A DNA stretch of 25,811 bases from Saccoglossus kowalevskii (GCF_000003605.2 NW_003123907.1:107157-132967); one strand, 5' to 3'; numbered from the stretch's first letter, positions 10,348 through 21,410 are shown. Made by a program: numbers and translations. Notes: generated from the sequence alone by a model not told the origin.

Positions 10348-11461
10348 CTCAAATCACAGTCCCTCTATCCCCGGTCTGGAAATGGTCATTGTATTAGGTG
10401 TGAATTGACCTCCTTTCCTGGCAAAGGCGCGTTGCGGGTATGTGCGAAACAATGGCACGTGATCAGTAAACAGTCGGTCACTATTTTGACATCGTCATTA
10501 TATATACTATGTGTTTTTTTACAACTTAGTTGTTTATTCCAGAATTTGAGCTTTTTCACATAATATTTTAATCAGGATATTTGTATAAGGTATATTTTAG
10601 CCGGCGATTTGTTCATTAATTCATCTATTTTACCAGCAGTGACACATTTTCGCAACACAATTTCATACCTTTACCCAGAAATTCTTTGTGTTTGATTTTA
10701 GGGTGATTGAAATGAACTCCATTTTATTTACCAGGTACTTCTCGAAGCGAAACAATTATTTGTCTTTGATTTTGATATTTTATGGTCGAAACATATCATT
10801 AAAAATTGGTGGACTGATTTGTTATTTTGCACACCGCATTTTATTAATGTTAAATCGCATTTTTGATCATAAATGTAAATGCAACATTTTTGAAATGACA
10901 AGGTACGCTATTCAGTGCTAAAAAATAATTTATATACAAATATTGAAGCATTGTTTTATACTTTTGCATCGAATAAAATCAATAGTTGTTGTATAGTTGA
11001 CTTGAATTGTTAGGAACCCCAAGAATCAGAAATATCACAGGTTTTTCGATCGACCACGCTAACATGAACATTTTGACAAGATTTGTTTAGCGATGTTAGT
11101 ATGTTAGTACGCGAAGTTTTTTCCCTATAAAAACTAGAAGATGAACATCATACCTGATATTAATCTTTACATGGCAGAAACTGAATGTTTATGAAGTTGG
11201 TACGCTGGTTTTTTATAGTACTAATTTTGTTTACAGGTTTTGTTTACGTTGTAGTTGCCCGAAATTGACGTCAAAGTGAAGTCATACAATGAGGTATTGC
11301 TTTGCATGACGGCAAATTTGCTGATTTTAATGAATATTCTGAATGTCAGACTTCCTGAATCCCTCGGCCTGGGTGTGAACTGTTTGTTTACCCGCAACGT
11401 GGTTTGAGACAAAAGAATGCTAGTCGTTTCCAGACCGGGGATAGAGGGACTGTGCTCAAAT
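10348..11461. mobile_element. Non-autonomous DNA transposon, 28-bp perfect TIRs, 7-bp target duplication
   Basis: The element runs 10355-11454 (1,100 bp). Its left end 10355-10382 begins CACAGTCCCTCTATCCCCGG, continues to GGAAA, and is the perfect complement of 11427-11454. CTCAAAT lies directly outside both ends (10348-10354 and 11455-11461), a perfect 7-bp target duplication. A subterminal pair also matches, CGTTGCGGGTA (10430-10440) with TACCCGCAACG (11389-11399). Inside are only short open frames (77 codons at 10688-10921 plus, 90 codons at 11221-11493 minus, the latter crossing the border), so no transposase is present. A 7-bp duplication leaves P-like, Dada-like or atypical hAT elements as options; I cannot choose. 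Confidence 0.93.
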
Positions 11462-11504
11462 GTTTTATAAATATTCTCCATTCTGTCTAACAATTTTTAC
11501 CAAT

Positions 11505-11875
11505 TCAAAATGTAGATAATTTAGCTACCCTGTATTTTTGCTATCTCAAGATGTTGCTAATTTAGCTACCCTGTATTTTTGCTATTTCTAAAAAATTAGC
11601 TCCCCTGTAATTTTGCTTATTCAAGATGTTGCTAATTTTTAGCTACCCTGTATTTTTGTCAATTCAAGATGTTGCTAATTTAGCTACCCTGTATTTTTTC
11701 TAATTCAAGATGTTGCTAATTTAACTACCTGGTATTTTGGCTATTTCTAAAAAATTAGCTCTCCTGTAATTTTGCTAAATTCAAGATGTTGCTAATTTAC
11801 ATTTAGCTACCCTATATTTTTGCAAATTCAAGATTAGCTAATTTAGCTACCACTAATTCATGATGTACATTGTAC
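11505..11875 (+). repeat. About 40-bp minisatellite with higher-order structure
   Basis: Units of the form TCAAGATGTTGCTAATTTAG plus CTACCCTGTATTTTTGCTA start at 11505, 11546, 11621, 11664, 11704, 11781 and 11828. Shorter units starting TCTAAAAAATTAGCTC lie at 11587 and 11746. The order long-short-long-long repeats with a period of 158-164 bases, so the array grew at least once by doubling a four-unit block. It lies 50 bases from the right end of the TIR transposon. No open frame of note runs through it. Confidence 0.92.
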
Positions 11876-13458
11876 CAACTCTAAGATTGGAAAGAGCAGT
11901 AAAAATTTATCTATGTCCATTTCTCTGGCATACTAATAATTCCTAACATTTGAAAGTTTGAACTCGTTTGTGGCGACTTAATTTAAAAGACATGGTGACT
12001 CCCTGTCTAGAACTAATTTTTCTTGACTTCTTAATTCATTAACTTATTTCTCCACCAGCTGTTTGCCATTAAAAAATTGTCAACATATTTTCATTAATTT
12101 CAGGGTGGGATATTTTGTAGCAGTGAACTTTTCACTGGAAGAGTCACAGTGATTTTTAGCGTAAAATTATAGAACAGTTTACATTGAGTCTGACATATTT
12201 TTTTGCTTCATGTGATTTCCAATATTCTAGTTTACAGTATAAAATATGTATTCCTTCAATGTGATGAACTCAGTTTGACAAATTCATCCATTTCACCTAA
12301 TGTCTTTGACCTTAAAATGGTCTTTCTAATTGAACAAAGTGAGTGTAACTTCCATTATGTTAATTGATTATCTTCTACTTTACTTTACTTCAATTTAGTT
12401 TTAGCAATGAAACCTTGAACCACTTTGAACCCCAGTCACCAGTTTCACAAGTGTCAACATCAAATATTACAAGAACACGAACTTTAACTTTACATTCTAT
12501 TTTGAACATTTATCATTGGTTGAATTCCAATTTTTAATTAATGAAAGAAGTTTGTTCTCAAAGTTCAAATGATAATTAGCAAATGATTTGGAAAATCAGG
12601 TGATAACATTTGATAATAAAATAATATATAACTTGTTATTCAGCAAGTTTAGATGATACAAATTCATGATGATTTTAAGCTAGGGTTAGGATTTGCAATT
12701 TCCCTAATCTGCTACATTAAATTTCTGATGGAAATTTCAAAATTATTTTTCAATGAAAAAATATCAAAATTTTCTTTAAATTGGTGGATGCCGCAGGTTT
12801 AATTATTGACCTAATTTTTTTGTATTTGGGTTTGTTTATAATCAATTACACTGTCCAGTAAAGTTACCAAGCTTAACACTCGTATATCACCAAGGCTGTC
12901 ATCCAAGTGATGTTCAAACATTGTGAATTTTTTTCTGCATCTGAAATTGACTTTAAGTCTTAGCTTACCGTATGTTCGTGTTTTGTTATTTGTAAATTTA
13001 GATTTTTTTTTCAAAATTTACAACATCCCAAAGTCTGAAGATAAATTATATGGAAAATGTTTGCTATTTCTTGCTTTCCTTTCTTAATTATGAATTTTAC
13101 TAAAATGCTTTTATATTTTAATTTAATAATTCAGTGAGAGCATTGTTTACTAGTGGTTTGTGATGGTTCTGGTTAGTTTTAGGATTTAGGTCAAAGGTGG
13201 CATATACCCGGTAGGTTCTTCTTTGTGGAACAATCAGAAAATCTGTCCTAAACCATCTGATGTTTTTTTTTTACCTTACCAAACACTTTGTGATGGGCTT
13301 TGCAATATGTCTATTGCAAAATTATGACAAGATTTGAAAACTTATCAGTGATTGTCGCAGTCACTGGAATTCCAAGTTCAATAAGAAAAACATCAAGCAA
13401 TAAATACCAAAAAATGGCATTATTTAACAAAAATTTTGATTCTGCTAATAAATCACCC
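11876..13458. other. AT-rich non-coding stretch
   Basis: No repeat shared with other parts of the window, no RNA gene and no convincing open frame. A 67-codon minus frame (12811-13014) has the Lys, Asn, Phe and Thr-rich composition expected of chance frames. Confidence 0.55.
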
Positions 13459-13589
13459 TTAACCGGTCCTACTATTTAACGCCCGGACACACGAGGGAGT
13501 GTCCGGGCACGCGCGGAGGCGAACAGGGGGAATACCTAACGCGCGGGGCAGCGGCAGCAATCCTTGTACTGTAGTAGGACCCAGATTAA
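13459..13589. mobile_element. CpG-dense foldback insert between TTAA sites
   Basis: Outer arms GGTCCTACTA (13465-13474) and TAGTAGGACC (13572-13581) are perfect complements. Inside, GCCCGGACAC (13481-13490) and GTGTCCGGGC (13499-13508) form a perfect 10-bp GC-rich hairpin with an 8-base loop. TTAA lies 2 bases outside the left arm (13459-13462) and 4 bases outside the right arm (13586-13589), as in piggyBac- or Kolobok-type insertion, although TTAA is common in such DNA. About 13 CpGs fall in 115 bases while the surroundings are CpG-poor. No coding frame is seen. Confidence 0.75.
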
Positions 13590-13789
13590 CTCTATTAAAA
13601 ACTATTTAAACTAACTTAAAGTTTTCACACACAACTCTTGTCAACTCCATTATATACTATTAAACAATTTTTCTTTATATTAATTTTATAACTATTCAGT
13701 TGAGGAGATTGAAAATTAATCTGTGGGAGATACAATGTAGTATATTTAGAGAAAAATCATTGGGAAACAAAATGTCTTTTTTGGTTTAG

Positions 13790-14060
13790 AAAAGGCGGAA
13801 ATGACACTTTTCAACCCCAAAACATACTTAATAACATGCACAGATCAAAAAACGAATTGACGTGCATCTGTACAATTTAACGATATACCTCTGTAGTGAA
13901 TTTTATGAAAATCGGTCAAAGGGTAAAAGTGAACCTTTTTGACCCCAAAAACATGGGCTTTGTCATTGACTTGTTTGTTTTTAGTTTCAGATATTGGAAT
14001 ATTTTTGGAGCCATTGAATCTAGAAAGTAAGAAATTGATTTTCTTGGCTGTCAATGATAA
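13790..14060 (-). repeat. Diverged tandem repeat, period about 130 bp
   Basis: TTTTCAACCCCAAAACAT near 13808 returns as TTTTTGACCCCAAAAACAT near 13937, each preceded by an AAATGACAC/AAAAGTGAAC block. The intervening TTTTATGAAAATCGGTCAAA is the type of block common in invertebrate satellite-like repeats. A 69-codon minus frame (13845-14054) covers it and is probably a by-product. Confidence 0.45.
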
Positions 14061-15549
14061 TGAATCACGCGAGTCTGCTGGGGGGTCTCATTGGTGAGTA
14101 TAATTTCCATATCATTTGCACATAATTTCCATATATTCAAATATTTCTAATTTCTCTTTGAGTTGTTAAAACATTGATTATTACTCAGTTGTGGTTATAA
14201 TAGCATACATGTACAAAATATTTTTTTTTTATCATGAAATGCATTTTAAATTCAACCTATTAGCTAATGTTTTTGGCCGCATGCAAACACTCGTGCACAA
14301 ATAGACCTGATAGACCTTATCAACCAATCAGATTGCTTAGTGGTGCCAGCTGAACGTACTTGGGAATTTCCAAATACAGCCAGATGGCACAACGCAACAC
14401 AACATGGAAGTGATTTATAAGTATTGCAGTACGATCTTTTACCTTTGATTTTAATGAAAAAAAACGGCGCAATGTTTTTTAAAGAAACAGGAAATTGGGA
14501 TTTTGGAGAGATAAACTGATAATCGAGGAAGTATTTAACACGTATCCTGGTGATAACAGCTTATTGTAAAACAGAGTTTACCCTTTCACACTTGTCACAG
14601 TTTCATATCATATTTCTGAATATGACTGTGAAATTGAATGCCAGAATGTATTTAAATGTCCAAAAATTACTCTTATTAAAATTAGAATACTGATTATGAT
14701 TTATGATTAATACGGCACATTTCTGAAACTCTGATTTGCACTATATGTTTTCTGATACTAGTAAATAAATTTTGTACCCAAAAGATTTCTCCCTGCTGAA
14801 AATTTGCCAATTGGGCAAGGTTTTGGATGGAAGGTACATACAATCAGCAACATTGAATAGTGTTTGATGCTGTAGTTTAAATTGAGTCTGTTGGTTCATG
14901 AGAACAAATATACAATTTTGCAAGTAGGTAACAATGTTGGTTTTATGAACAGTAAAATTGCCTTAATTCCACAACGCTAATTGTCATGCACCAGCCATAA
15001 AGCTGTAGTCGGTTGTAATGTAGCCTCATAAACAATTTTTTTTCCTATTACATGGTAATTTTGTTACCATGGAATCTTTCATGCATGAACTGAAGCATGT
15101 ATGTCAGATATCAACATTGGATTATATTGCTGCAAAAATACTTGTAAAAAGTGTTGTAATAATTGTTTAGTTCCGTTATAGCCCGTGGTTGGTTATAAGG
15201 GAACTATAAGGACAGACTATAAGGCGCCTCCTGTTTTATTTCACTGAACCTGTTTTATCATATGCTGACTGGTGTTCACAAGCATTGTTATAGAAAGCTG
15301 TGTGTTACTGGTTATCTAGACTGATTAATCAAATTTTGAACCAAAATTTGGTTGGCTATAGTTGCATCATCCTTTATTTTTGACAATGATAATGTTAGTG
15401 ATATTAGTCAAAATCTTATTTCATTTTGAATCGTAATCAAAATCTACTATTTCAAAATGGTTTTGTTCACTCACTGTGTTTAAAGCAGAGTAGTTAAATG
15501 CATGCCCTATTGATATGTACATGTACAAAAAACTTGTCAACGGCTGTAA
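14061..15549. other. AT-rich non-coding stretch with two small hairpins
   Basis: CATGGTAA (15051-15058) and TTACCATG (15064-15071) form a perfect 8-bp hairpin behind a T-run, and TAGTTCC (15168-15174) pairs with GGAACTA (15200-15206), followed by two ACTATAAGG copies. The latter looks like a piece of a palindromic element. A 60-codon minus frame at 14741-14923 is not supported as a gene. Confidence 0.5.
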
Positions 15550-15723
15550 TTCTTCAGTACCTTGGTAAAACTCATTTATGTTTCTGTCGACCAGACAACA
15601 TTACGTGGTGGTGGAAGTGAAAGATTGTCCCATTACAGAGAAACCTCACCCAAAAAATTAATCATCCACAGAGCAGTCTCTGCAACTGATTCGGAGATAA
15701 ACAGGGCTATTCCACAGTTGTAA
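15550..15723 (+). other. Unassigned 57-codon open frame without ATG, possible exon
   Basis: The frame is open from 15550 to the TAA at 15721-15723 and its 3' half has a balanced, protein-like make-up (LRGGGSERLSHYRETSPKK followed by LIIHRAVSATDSEINRAIPQ). A weak acceptor-like CGACCAG ends at 15594. No family is recognised and a second frame over the same bases is also open for a while, so the signal may only reflect higher local G+C. Confidence 0.15.
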
Positions 15724-16201
15724 TTTTTGTATGAACAAGACCATTCACAACATTTTGTGTTACTCAGCCATGTCTACAACCATATTTAAATAGTCTTTCG
15801 CAACATAACATGTGTACTACATGGGTAAAAAACCAAAACAAAACTATACAGTGTTTAGGATTTCCTTATTGTAATTTTTACCACTCAGCACCCCTCATGA
15901 TTATGGTTGTGTCAGTAGTGTCAGCTAGTTGAAATTGAAAGTGCAAAAACAAATACCACTAAGAATATTCCAAGAAATGTTAACAGTGTTTCAAAGGGAA
16001 TTGAGTTTATTTTTGAGTTCAGTATATTTTAGCGTCCACTGTAAATTGCATGGAAGCCTTGGTTATCTTGCAGCATAATGTGACAAGATCATTAATCACT
16101 CAAATCAATACTCAGCAACAACATGCCATGCTACCTGTTTCCCTGGTTACCCTGGCTTCTCAGCGACCTTGTGTTGAAATTGTTAAGGTCACATTGGAAA
16201 A

Positions 16202-16361
16202 GCACAGCACAGCACATCACATCACATCACATCTATATCACGTCTATATCACATCTATATCACATCTATATCACATCACATCACATTACAACTATATCAC
16301 ATCACATCACAACTATATCACATCATATCACATCACCACTATATCACATCACTATATCACC
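16202..16361 (+). repeat. Compound CATCA / ATCTATATCAC microsatellite
   Basis: Runs of CACAT/CATCA alternate with an 11-base unit, ATCTATATCAC, repeated about four times near 16231-16275, and later with ACTATATCACATC. Two overlapping plus-strand open frames (16050-16364 and 16123-16407) owe their length to this array, which translates as His-Ile-Thr-Ser repeats, and are not called as genes. Confidence 0.95.
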
Positions 16362-16464
16362 TGAGCTTGCAATCAAAGCAATGCTACCAAGGGATCTCCA
16401 AGGTTGAAGACAACAATGCTACTTCAGTCTTTAGATATCTACCCTCTCGACTCCAAGTGATAGA

Positions 16465-16860
16465 TTGGTGGCTATTGGTGTTGATGCAGTTAAATCTGTT
16501 ATATTATTTATACATGTATATCCAGACTTGAGTCTCAGTGCAATACATTTCACTCTGTCATCTGCCTTCAATTCATGCAATAAAAAGTTGAAACTTTTAT
16601 TGCTTCCTCTGCTCAATACTGCTGCTGCTACACAATGCATTCAAAATCGAGAAATGCCGATCATGCACATTTATTCAAGGAGTCTGCCTTGTGGGTTGAG
16701 AAATACAGATAGTCAACCCCCACTAGCTGATGACAAACTAATCAAGGTAATTAATGTGCTAAGGTGCCAAACATTAAAACACCATATAGATTGTCAGCTT
16801 TGGCATCTAAGATATTGGCTGCCTTGGCCTCAGGCTGAAGATGCAGGGAGCTGCAAGTAA
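16465..16860 (+). other. Longest ATG open frame in the window (131 codons), no known family
   Basis: The frame starts at ATG 16465 and ends with TAA at 16858-16860. It is Leu, Ile and Ser-rich, with Cys in the middle and a more hydrophilic second half (MHIYSRSLPCGLRNTDSQPP). I recognise no domain. An AAG|GTAATT donor-like site lies at about 16747. A 69-codon frame on the other strand (16431-16640) overlaps it, and at most one can be real. Chance is a fair explanation because local G+C is above the window mean. Confidence 0.15.
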
Positions 16861-16970
16861 GCCTTCTTCCAGCCAAAAGGTTGACTGAATTCCAGTATAA
16901 TACAGTCATTTTGTGGCCCTATCACCACTAGTAGAGTTATAAAAACTAGAGGTAAAATGATCAAACTGGA

Positions 16971-17010
16971 GTGGTGGTGGTGGTGGTGGTGATGTTAGTG
17001 GTAGTGTTGA
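16971..17010 (+). repeat. GTG/GGT microsatellite
   Basis: A pure GTGGTGGTGGTGGTGGTGGT run covers 16971-16990 and decays into GATGTTAGTGGTAGTGTTGATG. Confidence 0.95.
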
Positions 17011-17229
17011 TGATCATGCACTTTGTTATTGCTGATGGAAGCCTTGGATCAGGGACAACTAAAATCAAATGTTCATTCCACATGCACACTATGGTGACTA
17101 GTAACTATTATAGGTTTCCTTACACTAATTCATGAACAGAGGGCTCTATAGGTAACTCATTGGCGATGTTGTGGCCATTGATCAAGTGCTGGTAGCAGGC
17201 TATTCAAAATTACGCAACATGTTCATTTC

Positions 17230-17523
17230 CTAATATCTCAAGGATCTTAAGAATTGCGAACTCTCCTCACATGCCATGCCATGATTTGGTTTATGTACTG
17301 TATTCCAGTGTTTGAAACTAAGGCAGACTGCTGGGTTCAGAGCTTGGAAATTTATAATAGAGCTGCCAAGTTCAAAAACAAGCTCGTCTGACAAGCCTGC
17401 TCTTTGAGTCTGTTCATGATTGTAAAAAGACTTTTCAAGGTGACAAAACTTTTTAATATGCTGACAAATTTCTCTGTTCATTGATTGATATGTGCAAGTT
17501 GTATTATATTGCAGATAGAGCAT
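17230..17523 (-). other. Unassigned 97-codon minus-strand open frame
   Basis: The frame begins MLYLQYNTTCTYQSMNREIC and ends SSQFLRSLRY. It is less Lys/Asn-biased than most chance frames in this window, but matches no family I know. An internal Met at about residue 16 is an alternative start. It may be a decayed coding fragment or chance. Confidence 0.13.
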
Positions 17524-17567
17524 TAATTAATTGCTTTACTCAATTTATTAATTATTTTGTTTAATCA

Positions 17568-17802
17568 TGTCTCTAATTTCTCTAATTTCTCATTGCAGTA
17601 GCGAGGCATTTCCATCAGTGTGGTTCAACGCCTGCCGGGGAAGGGGGGGGGGGTACATGCAAGATTTTGCAGGCGCCTGGTAATGGGTGTAACCTTAGTG
17701 ATAAAGGTTACTACATGGTTATCACATACTTACTGGGCTGTGTGTCTTATACCTGCATGTTTTATTTTCATACGTTAGTCTTCACCCAGTTTGTCTAACT
17801 TT
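17568..17802 (+). other. Acceptor-like tract, open frame, G11 run and two hairpins
   Basis: A pyrimidine-rich TCTCTAATTTCTCTAATTTC tract ends in TCATTGCAG at 17598, a good 3' splice-site match. From 17600 one frame stays open for about 66 codons to a TAA near 17800, but it crosses an 11-G homopolymer (17643-17653), unlikely in a real exon. CGCCTGC (17629-17635) pairs with GCAGGCG (17669-17675), and GTAACCTT (17689-17696) pairs with AAGGTTAC (17704-17711). The GC-rich, hairpin-bearing block could equally be a repeat insertion. Confidence 0.35.
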
Positions 17803-18703
17803 GACGTAGCTAATTATGCAAATCTACTGTTGTGTTCGATGAGAAATGTCATAAACTATTGAACCCTGTGACTTAGCTGTCACTAATCTTATTGGTATGA
17901 CAATTCCTACAAAATTCTTACATCACATCACGACCTCAGGTGATAAGGGGTTACTGAATATTCATTCAGCTGGTACTCAGAAGTAACAGATCCTGCCAAT
18001 TGAGGGCGCTTCAAATATCAACAGGTTAAAATTCATAGGATCTATGTCTGATGAATAAACCAGTTTTTCCAGCTAGACATGTGTAATTATACAAATCTAA
18101 GTATCTTGCGAGAATTAAAAAACAAATTTATGAGCAGCAGGGGCCTGCAGTCTTTAATAATTAGGCTGTCAATATAATGTGAATCTGTCGCGACACTTTG
18201 TCGTACTGTGGATATAATTATGCAGTATCATTATGCTTAATATTAATAGCAAGATTAATAACATATTTTAACTAAATCCAGTCTCTGCATGTATGAATTA
18301 GCCTTCATCAGATTGTTGTTACAGTGAGTGAATTTTAAAATCAATATTTCAGCACCATAGTTTTGTGCCATTTTCTTTTGATGACCCATATTGTACTTTG
18401 CAGCCCTCTATTTTTCTATCCAAAAAATAACACGCCTAGGATTATTATTTTCTCATCTAAACTGCAACATTTCTAGATCCTGTTTCAAGCGACTAGACTA
18501 TGTAAAGGTTACCAATTAAGCTAACAATTCCTAGGTTTTGATTTGACTTTTACTGTCTTGGAAGGGCGATTACTTTGTGTACTAGACAGTCTGGAGTCAG
18601 AATTTCAATTAATGGTCATTTATAGTGAGAGAGTTAAATTACGCTATAGCTCTGCTTAATTCCTATTTTATTATCTTGCCCGTATCATTAGGTGAAGGCA
18701 GAG
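17803..18703. other. AT-rich non-coding stretch
   Basis: No gene, RNA or repeat is supported; the only small landmark is an 8-base palindrome GTCGCGAC near 18188. Confidence 0.55.
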
Positions 18704-18880
18704 GTATATAAGGAGAAAATGTCTGTCCCCATCCTTGCCATTTTTTTTGTCGGCTTCGTAGCCTTATCATTTCCTGTGGTTTCAATATCTCAACCAATTC
18801 TTATCAGATCATTTTCTTATAAGGAAAGTTATATGAGGGGGAAATGCCTGCCCTGTTAAATCTTTTTTTGGGGGTTACAA
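18704..18880 (+). repeat. Hairpin-headed tandem repeat piece with a small signal-peptide-like frame
   Basis: GTATATAAGGAGAAAATGTC at 18704 returns in diverged form as TTATATGAGGGGGAAATGCC near 18829 (period about 125), each followed by a T-run. After the first T-run comes the hairpin GGCT-TCGT-AGCC (18752-18763), then ATATCTCAACCAATTCTTAT, resembling the block behind the hairpins at 9722 and 25223. A 46-codon frame (18719-18859) begins MSVPILAIFFVGFVALSFPV, which looks like a signal peptide, but the repeat context makes a by-product more likely. The TATATAAG string is too near the ATG to be its TATA box. Confidence 0.45.
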
Positions 18881-21189
18881 TATTTACTCAAATAATTATA
18901 AACCAAATAAATGTCTTTCTAACTAGGATATTGTATATACCAGTGTGGGATCTCAGCCAAGTTTGATTTTGTACTTGTTCCAAGTATATTCTTTGAAATA
19001 TTTGTGGAATTTCTCTTAAAATTGTCTTCTTCTTCAAACTGACCTTATCAATCATTGTATAATGTCCACTAAGTTTAATTTTGGTGAAACTTTTATATAA
19101 TGTATAATATTTACAATATATAATGTACAATTTCTAAAATATATACATACATGTACAAATTTTGCTAATTTTTTTTAGACTTTATACAAACAATTGCAGA
19201 AATGCACTGCACTGCTGGTCATGAGACCAGATGTCAGTAATGTATTTTCCAAGACCTGTTACATAGACTGTGCAGTAACTGAATATGCTGTTTGTTTATC
19301 ATTTTTACCTGTGTTTTTCTTCGCAAAATTATATGCGAATTTCTATGAAATTCACTATATTATTCAAAAAACGACTTTGATATTGAATATTGAACATGTA
19401 GTATTAAAGTACAAAATTTTGTCCTCAAAGTCAGATAATCACTAGTGTGATAAACTCGTAACAACCAGTCAAGTTTGTTTTCATCCTGAATTTTTATTTA
19501 ATACCTAGATTCTCGAAGGGCAAGGTTGTAATAGTTGCGTTATGTTTACCTTGTGAGTACAAAAAACAGTCTTTTTCTGATGCTTCTTTTAATGACAGCC
19601 CGGGATTGAAAATAATGAATCAAAAACCAAAAAAAAATTCATTTATCATTATCGTTAAAAGAAAGGTATAAATTATGAATGTTGAATGGCCAATGAATGT
19701 GCACTAAAATAATTATGAATTTTGTTCAGATTACAGTAATAAAATATCATAAAACGAATTGCACTATTATAAACTAATGATGCTTTAGGGAAAAAATTAT
19801 TGTCAAACAACATGTTCTGGCAATAATTCAAAGTCTTATTCTTATCGATTATAATTAGTTTCTTTTTAGTATGGAATCAATGTTATAAGCATTTTATGAA
19901 TGTGAACGACATGTGTGGTTTCTCAAATAATCTTTCATTCATAGTTGCCATAAATATTCTAGAAATGTCGTCGTTGATTACCTTTTGAGGCCAAATCCAC
20001 AATTTGAGTGATAGAATTTACTCATTTTACATAAACGTATGCCCACAATACAACACAAAGAGTCTCTTGACTCTGTACTGTTCATTAACTACATTCCCTG
20101 CTGAACCTGTAAGACTACTTATGCTACAAGCTTCTTATCAACCGTACTGCCTAATGAGCAATATTACTCTAATTTAACTATTTTAATTTCACAAGAAACA
20201 AATTTATGTGAATTCTGTGAGTCGGGTTAAATCATGAAATTTTATGGCAGTAAATATTTTCCTGGAGTCCTTGACAAACTCCCAATGACTTTCGCAAAAT
20301 ATTGTCATTGTGAACACTGCAATTTTCAAATGGCCAATTTCCAAGTGCAAAAACAATGTACTGATCATGACTCTGATGCAAACTATGATTGATTTTTGAG
20401 TTTTAGTAAATATATTTGTCATTTTTGGTAAAAAATGCTATTTTTAACTGTCTATTTAACTACACCAAAGCTATAGAGAAATGTTTCCCTCAAAATTTTG
20501 GGAATGTCATTGTTATTTCTTCTGAAATTGGCTAATCTTTTGCAATAACACAAAAATGTCTTTTCCTTCTTCAAAAAATGTAGCATTAAGTATATTGTAT
20601 AACACATGATTTCTCAATACCAATGTGTTTTACTGTGTTAATATGCTAAACAATACAAATTCCAATGTTAAGACATTATACATTCTGTTAAGTTTCACTT
20701 ATACCAGCAACAACTGAGTAGATTTCAAATCATAAAGAGGCATTGTAGCTATATGTGACTAAGGTAATGATGATTTCCTTTTAGGACATTTTACAAAATA
20801 TTTTTAAGTATCATTAAATTGCAATTGACTACTCTAATATCTCAGTTCGATAATATTTTGATGTGCTAATTGCGTTGGCTTGAGTACTTGCTTTTCAGTG
20901 TTCTGGGGATTCATTTGACAAAAAACATTCTCTAGGGGACTCTTATGATGTAAAATGCTGCAAGGTAAGTATAGCTAATGAAGAATTGCATTACAGCGTT
21001 TTAGATTTCAATCTGGTTTACATCACTGGGTGACTTGGCTTCATTTCACTGTCAGCTTTCTTTGCAGATCGACTAGTCCTTGTGAAAAACTGTGAGGGGA
21101 ATAAACTTAATTATACACATGATGTGAACTTATAGCTCCAATCCAGTATAGCTGACTTTTTGCCCTATAATGTAGTAAAGATTGGTAAA
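18881..21189. other. AT-rich non-coding stretch
   Basis: Only AT-rich sequence with chance-like frames (18888-19130 minus, 19194-19445 plus, 20204-20422 minus). A TACATGTA octamer lies at 19148. No repeat shared with other parts of the window is recognised. Confidence 0.55.
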
Positions 21190-21410
21190 TGTTATTACTT
21201 GAAATTGCCCACAGTGTTTCTCAGGCATTTTTCTTGGAATAACCTTACACATTTTGTTTGCTGATTAATATGCACATCCATTTATTTCACGCTCTGATTC
21301 GGGATGGCCGAAAGACAGCCATTTTAATGTTATGAATTCAGTGTAGAAATCTAGTATTTCTGCAATTTCGCAACCAGATCTCAGTCATGACTTGACTTGT
21401 TCATTAAAAT
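21190..21410 (+). repeat. Dispersed-repeat fragment (ATGGCCGA family)
   Basis: It carries CAGTGTTTCTCAGGCAT (21212-21228, shared with 3435-3451), then GGGATGGCCGAAAGACAGCC with CATTTTAATG, then AGTATTTCTGCAATTTCGCA and ACCAGATCTCAGTCATGAC, the same order as at 5551-5650. Non-coding. Confidence 0.7.

Noticed and set aside
10355-10361. RAG/Transib-like end (CACAGTC resembles the CACAGTG heptamer)
   Set aside because: The target duplication is 7 bp rather than 5 bp, there is no nonamer-like partner and no transposase; one-base-off heptamers are common.
10688-10921. Transposase remnant inside the 1.1-kb transposon
   Set aside because: The 77-codon frame is Ile, Phe, Leu and Asn-rich with no acidic catalytic pattern or zinc-finger motif visible.
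15051-15071. Perfect 8-bp hairpin as a functional RNA element
   Set aside because: Several 8-bp arm pairs with short loops are expected by chance in 25 kb of AT-rich DNA.
16050-16407. Plus-strand frames of 104 and 94 codons
   Set aside because: Their length comes from the CATCA/ATCTATATCAC microsatellite, which lacks stops in these frames.
17599-17640. tRNA or tRNA-derived SINE (GGTTCAACGCC at 17622-17632 fits a B box)
   Set aside because: No A box at a proper distance and no cloverleaf could be drawn around it.
18704-18720. TATA box (TATATAAGGAG) of a promoter
   Set aside because: It lies about 10 bases before the only nearby ATG and belongs to a 125-bp repeat with a diverged second copy.
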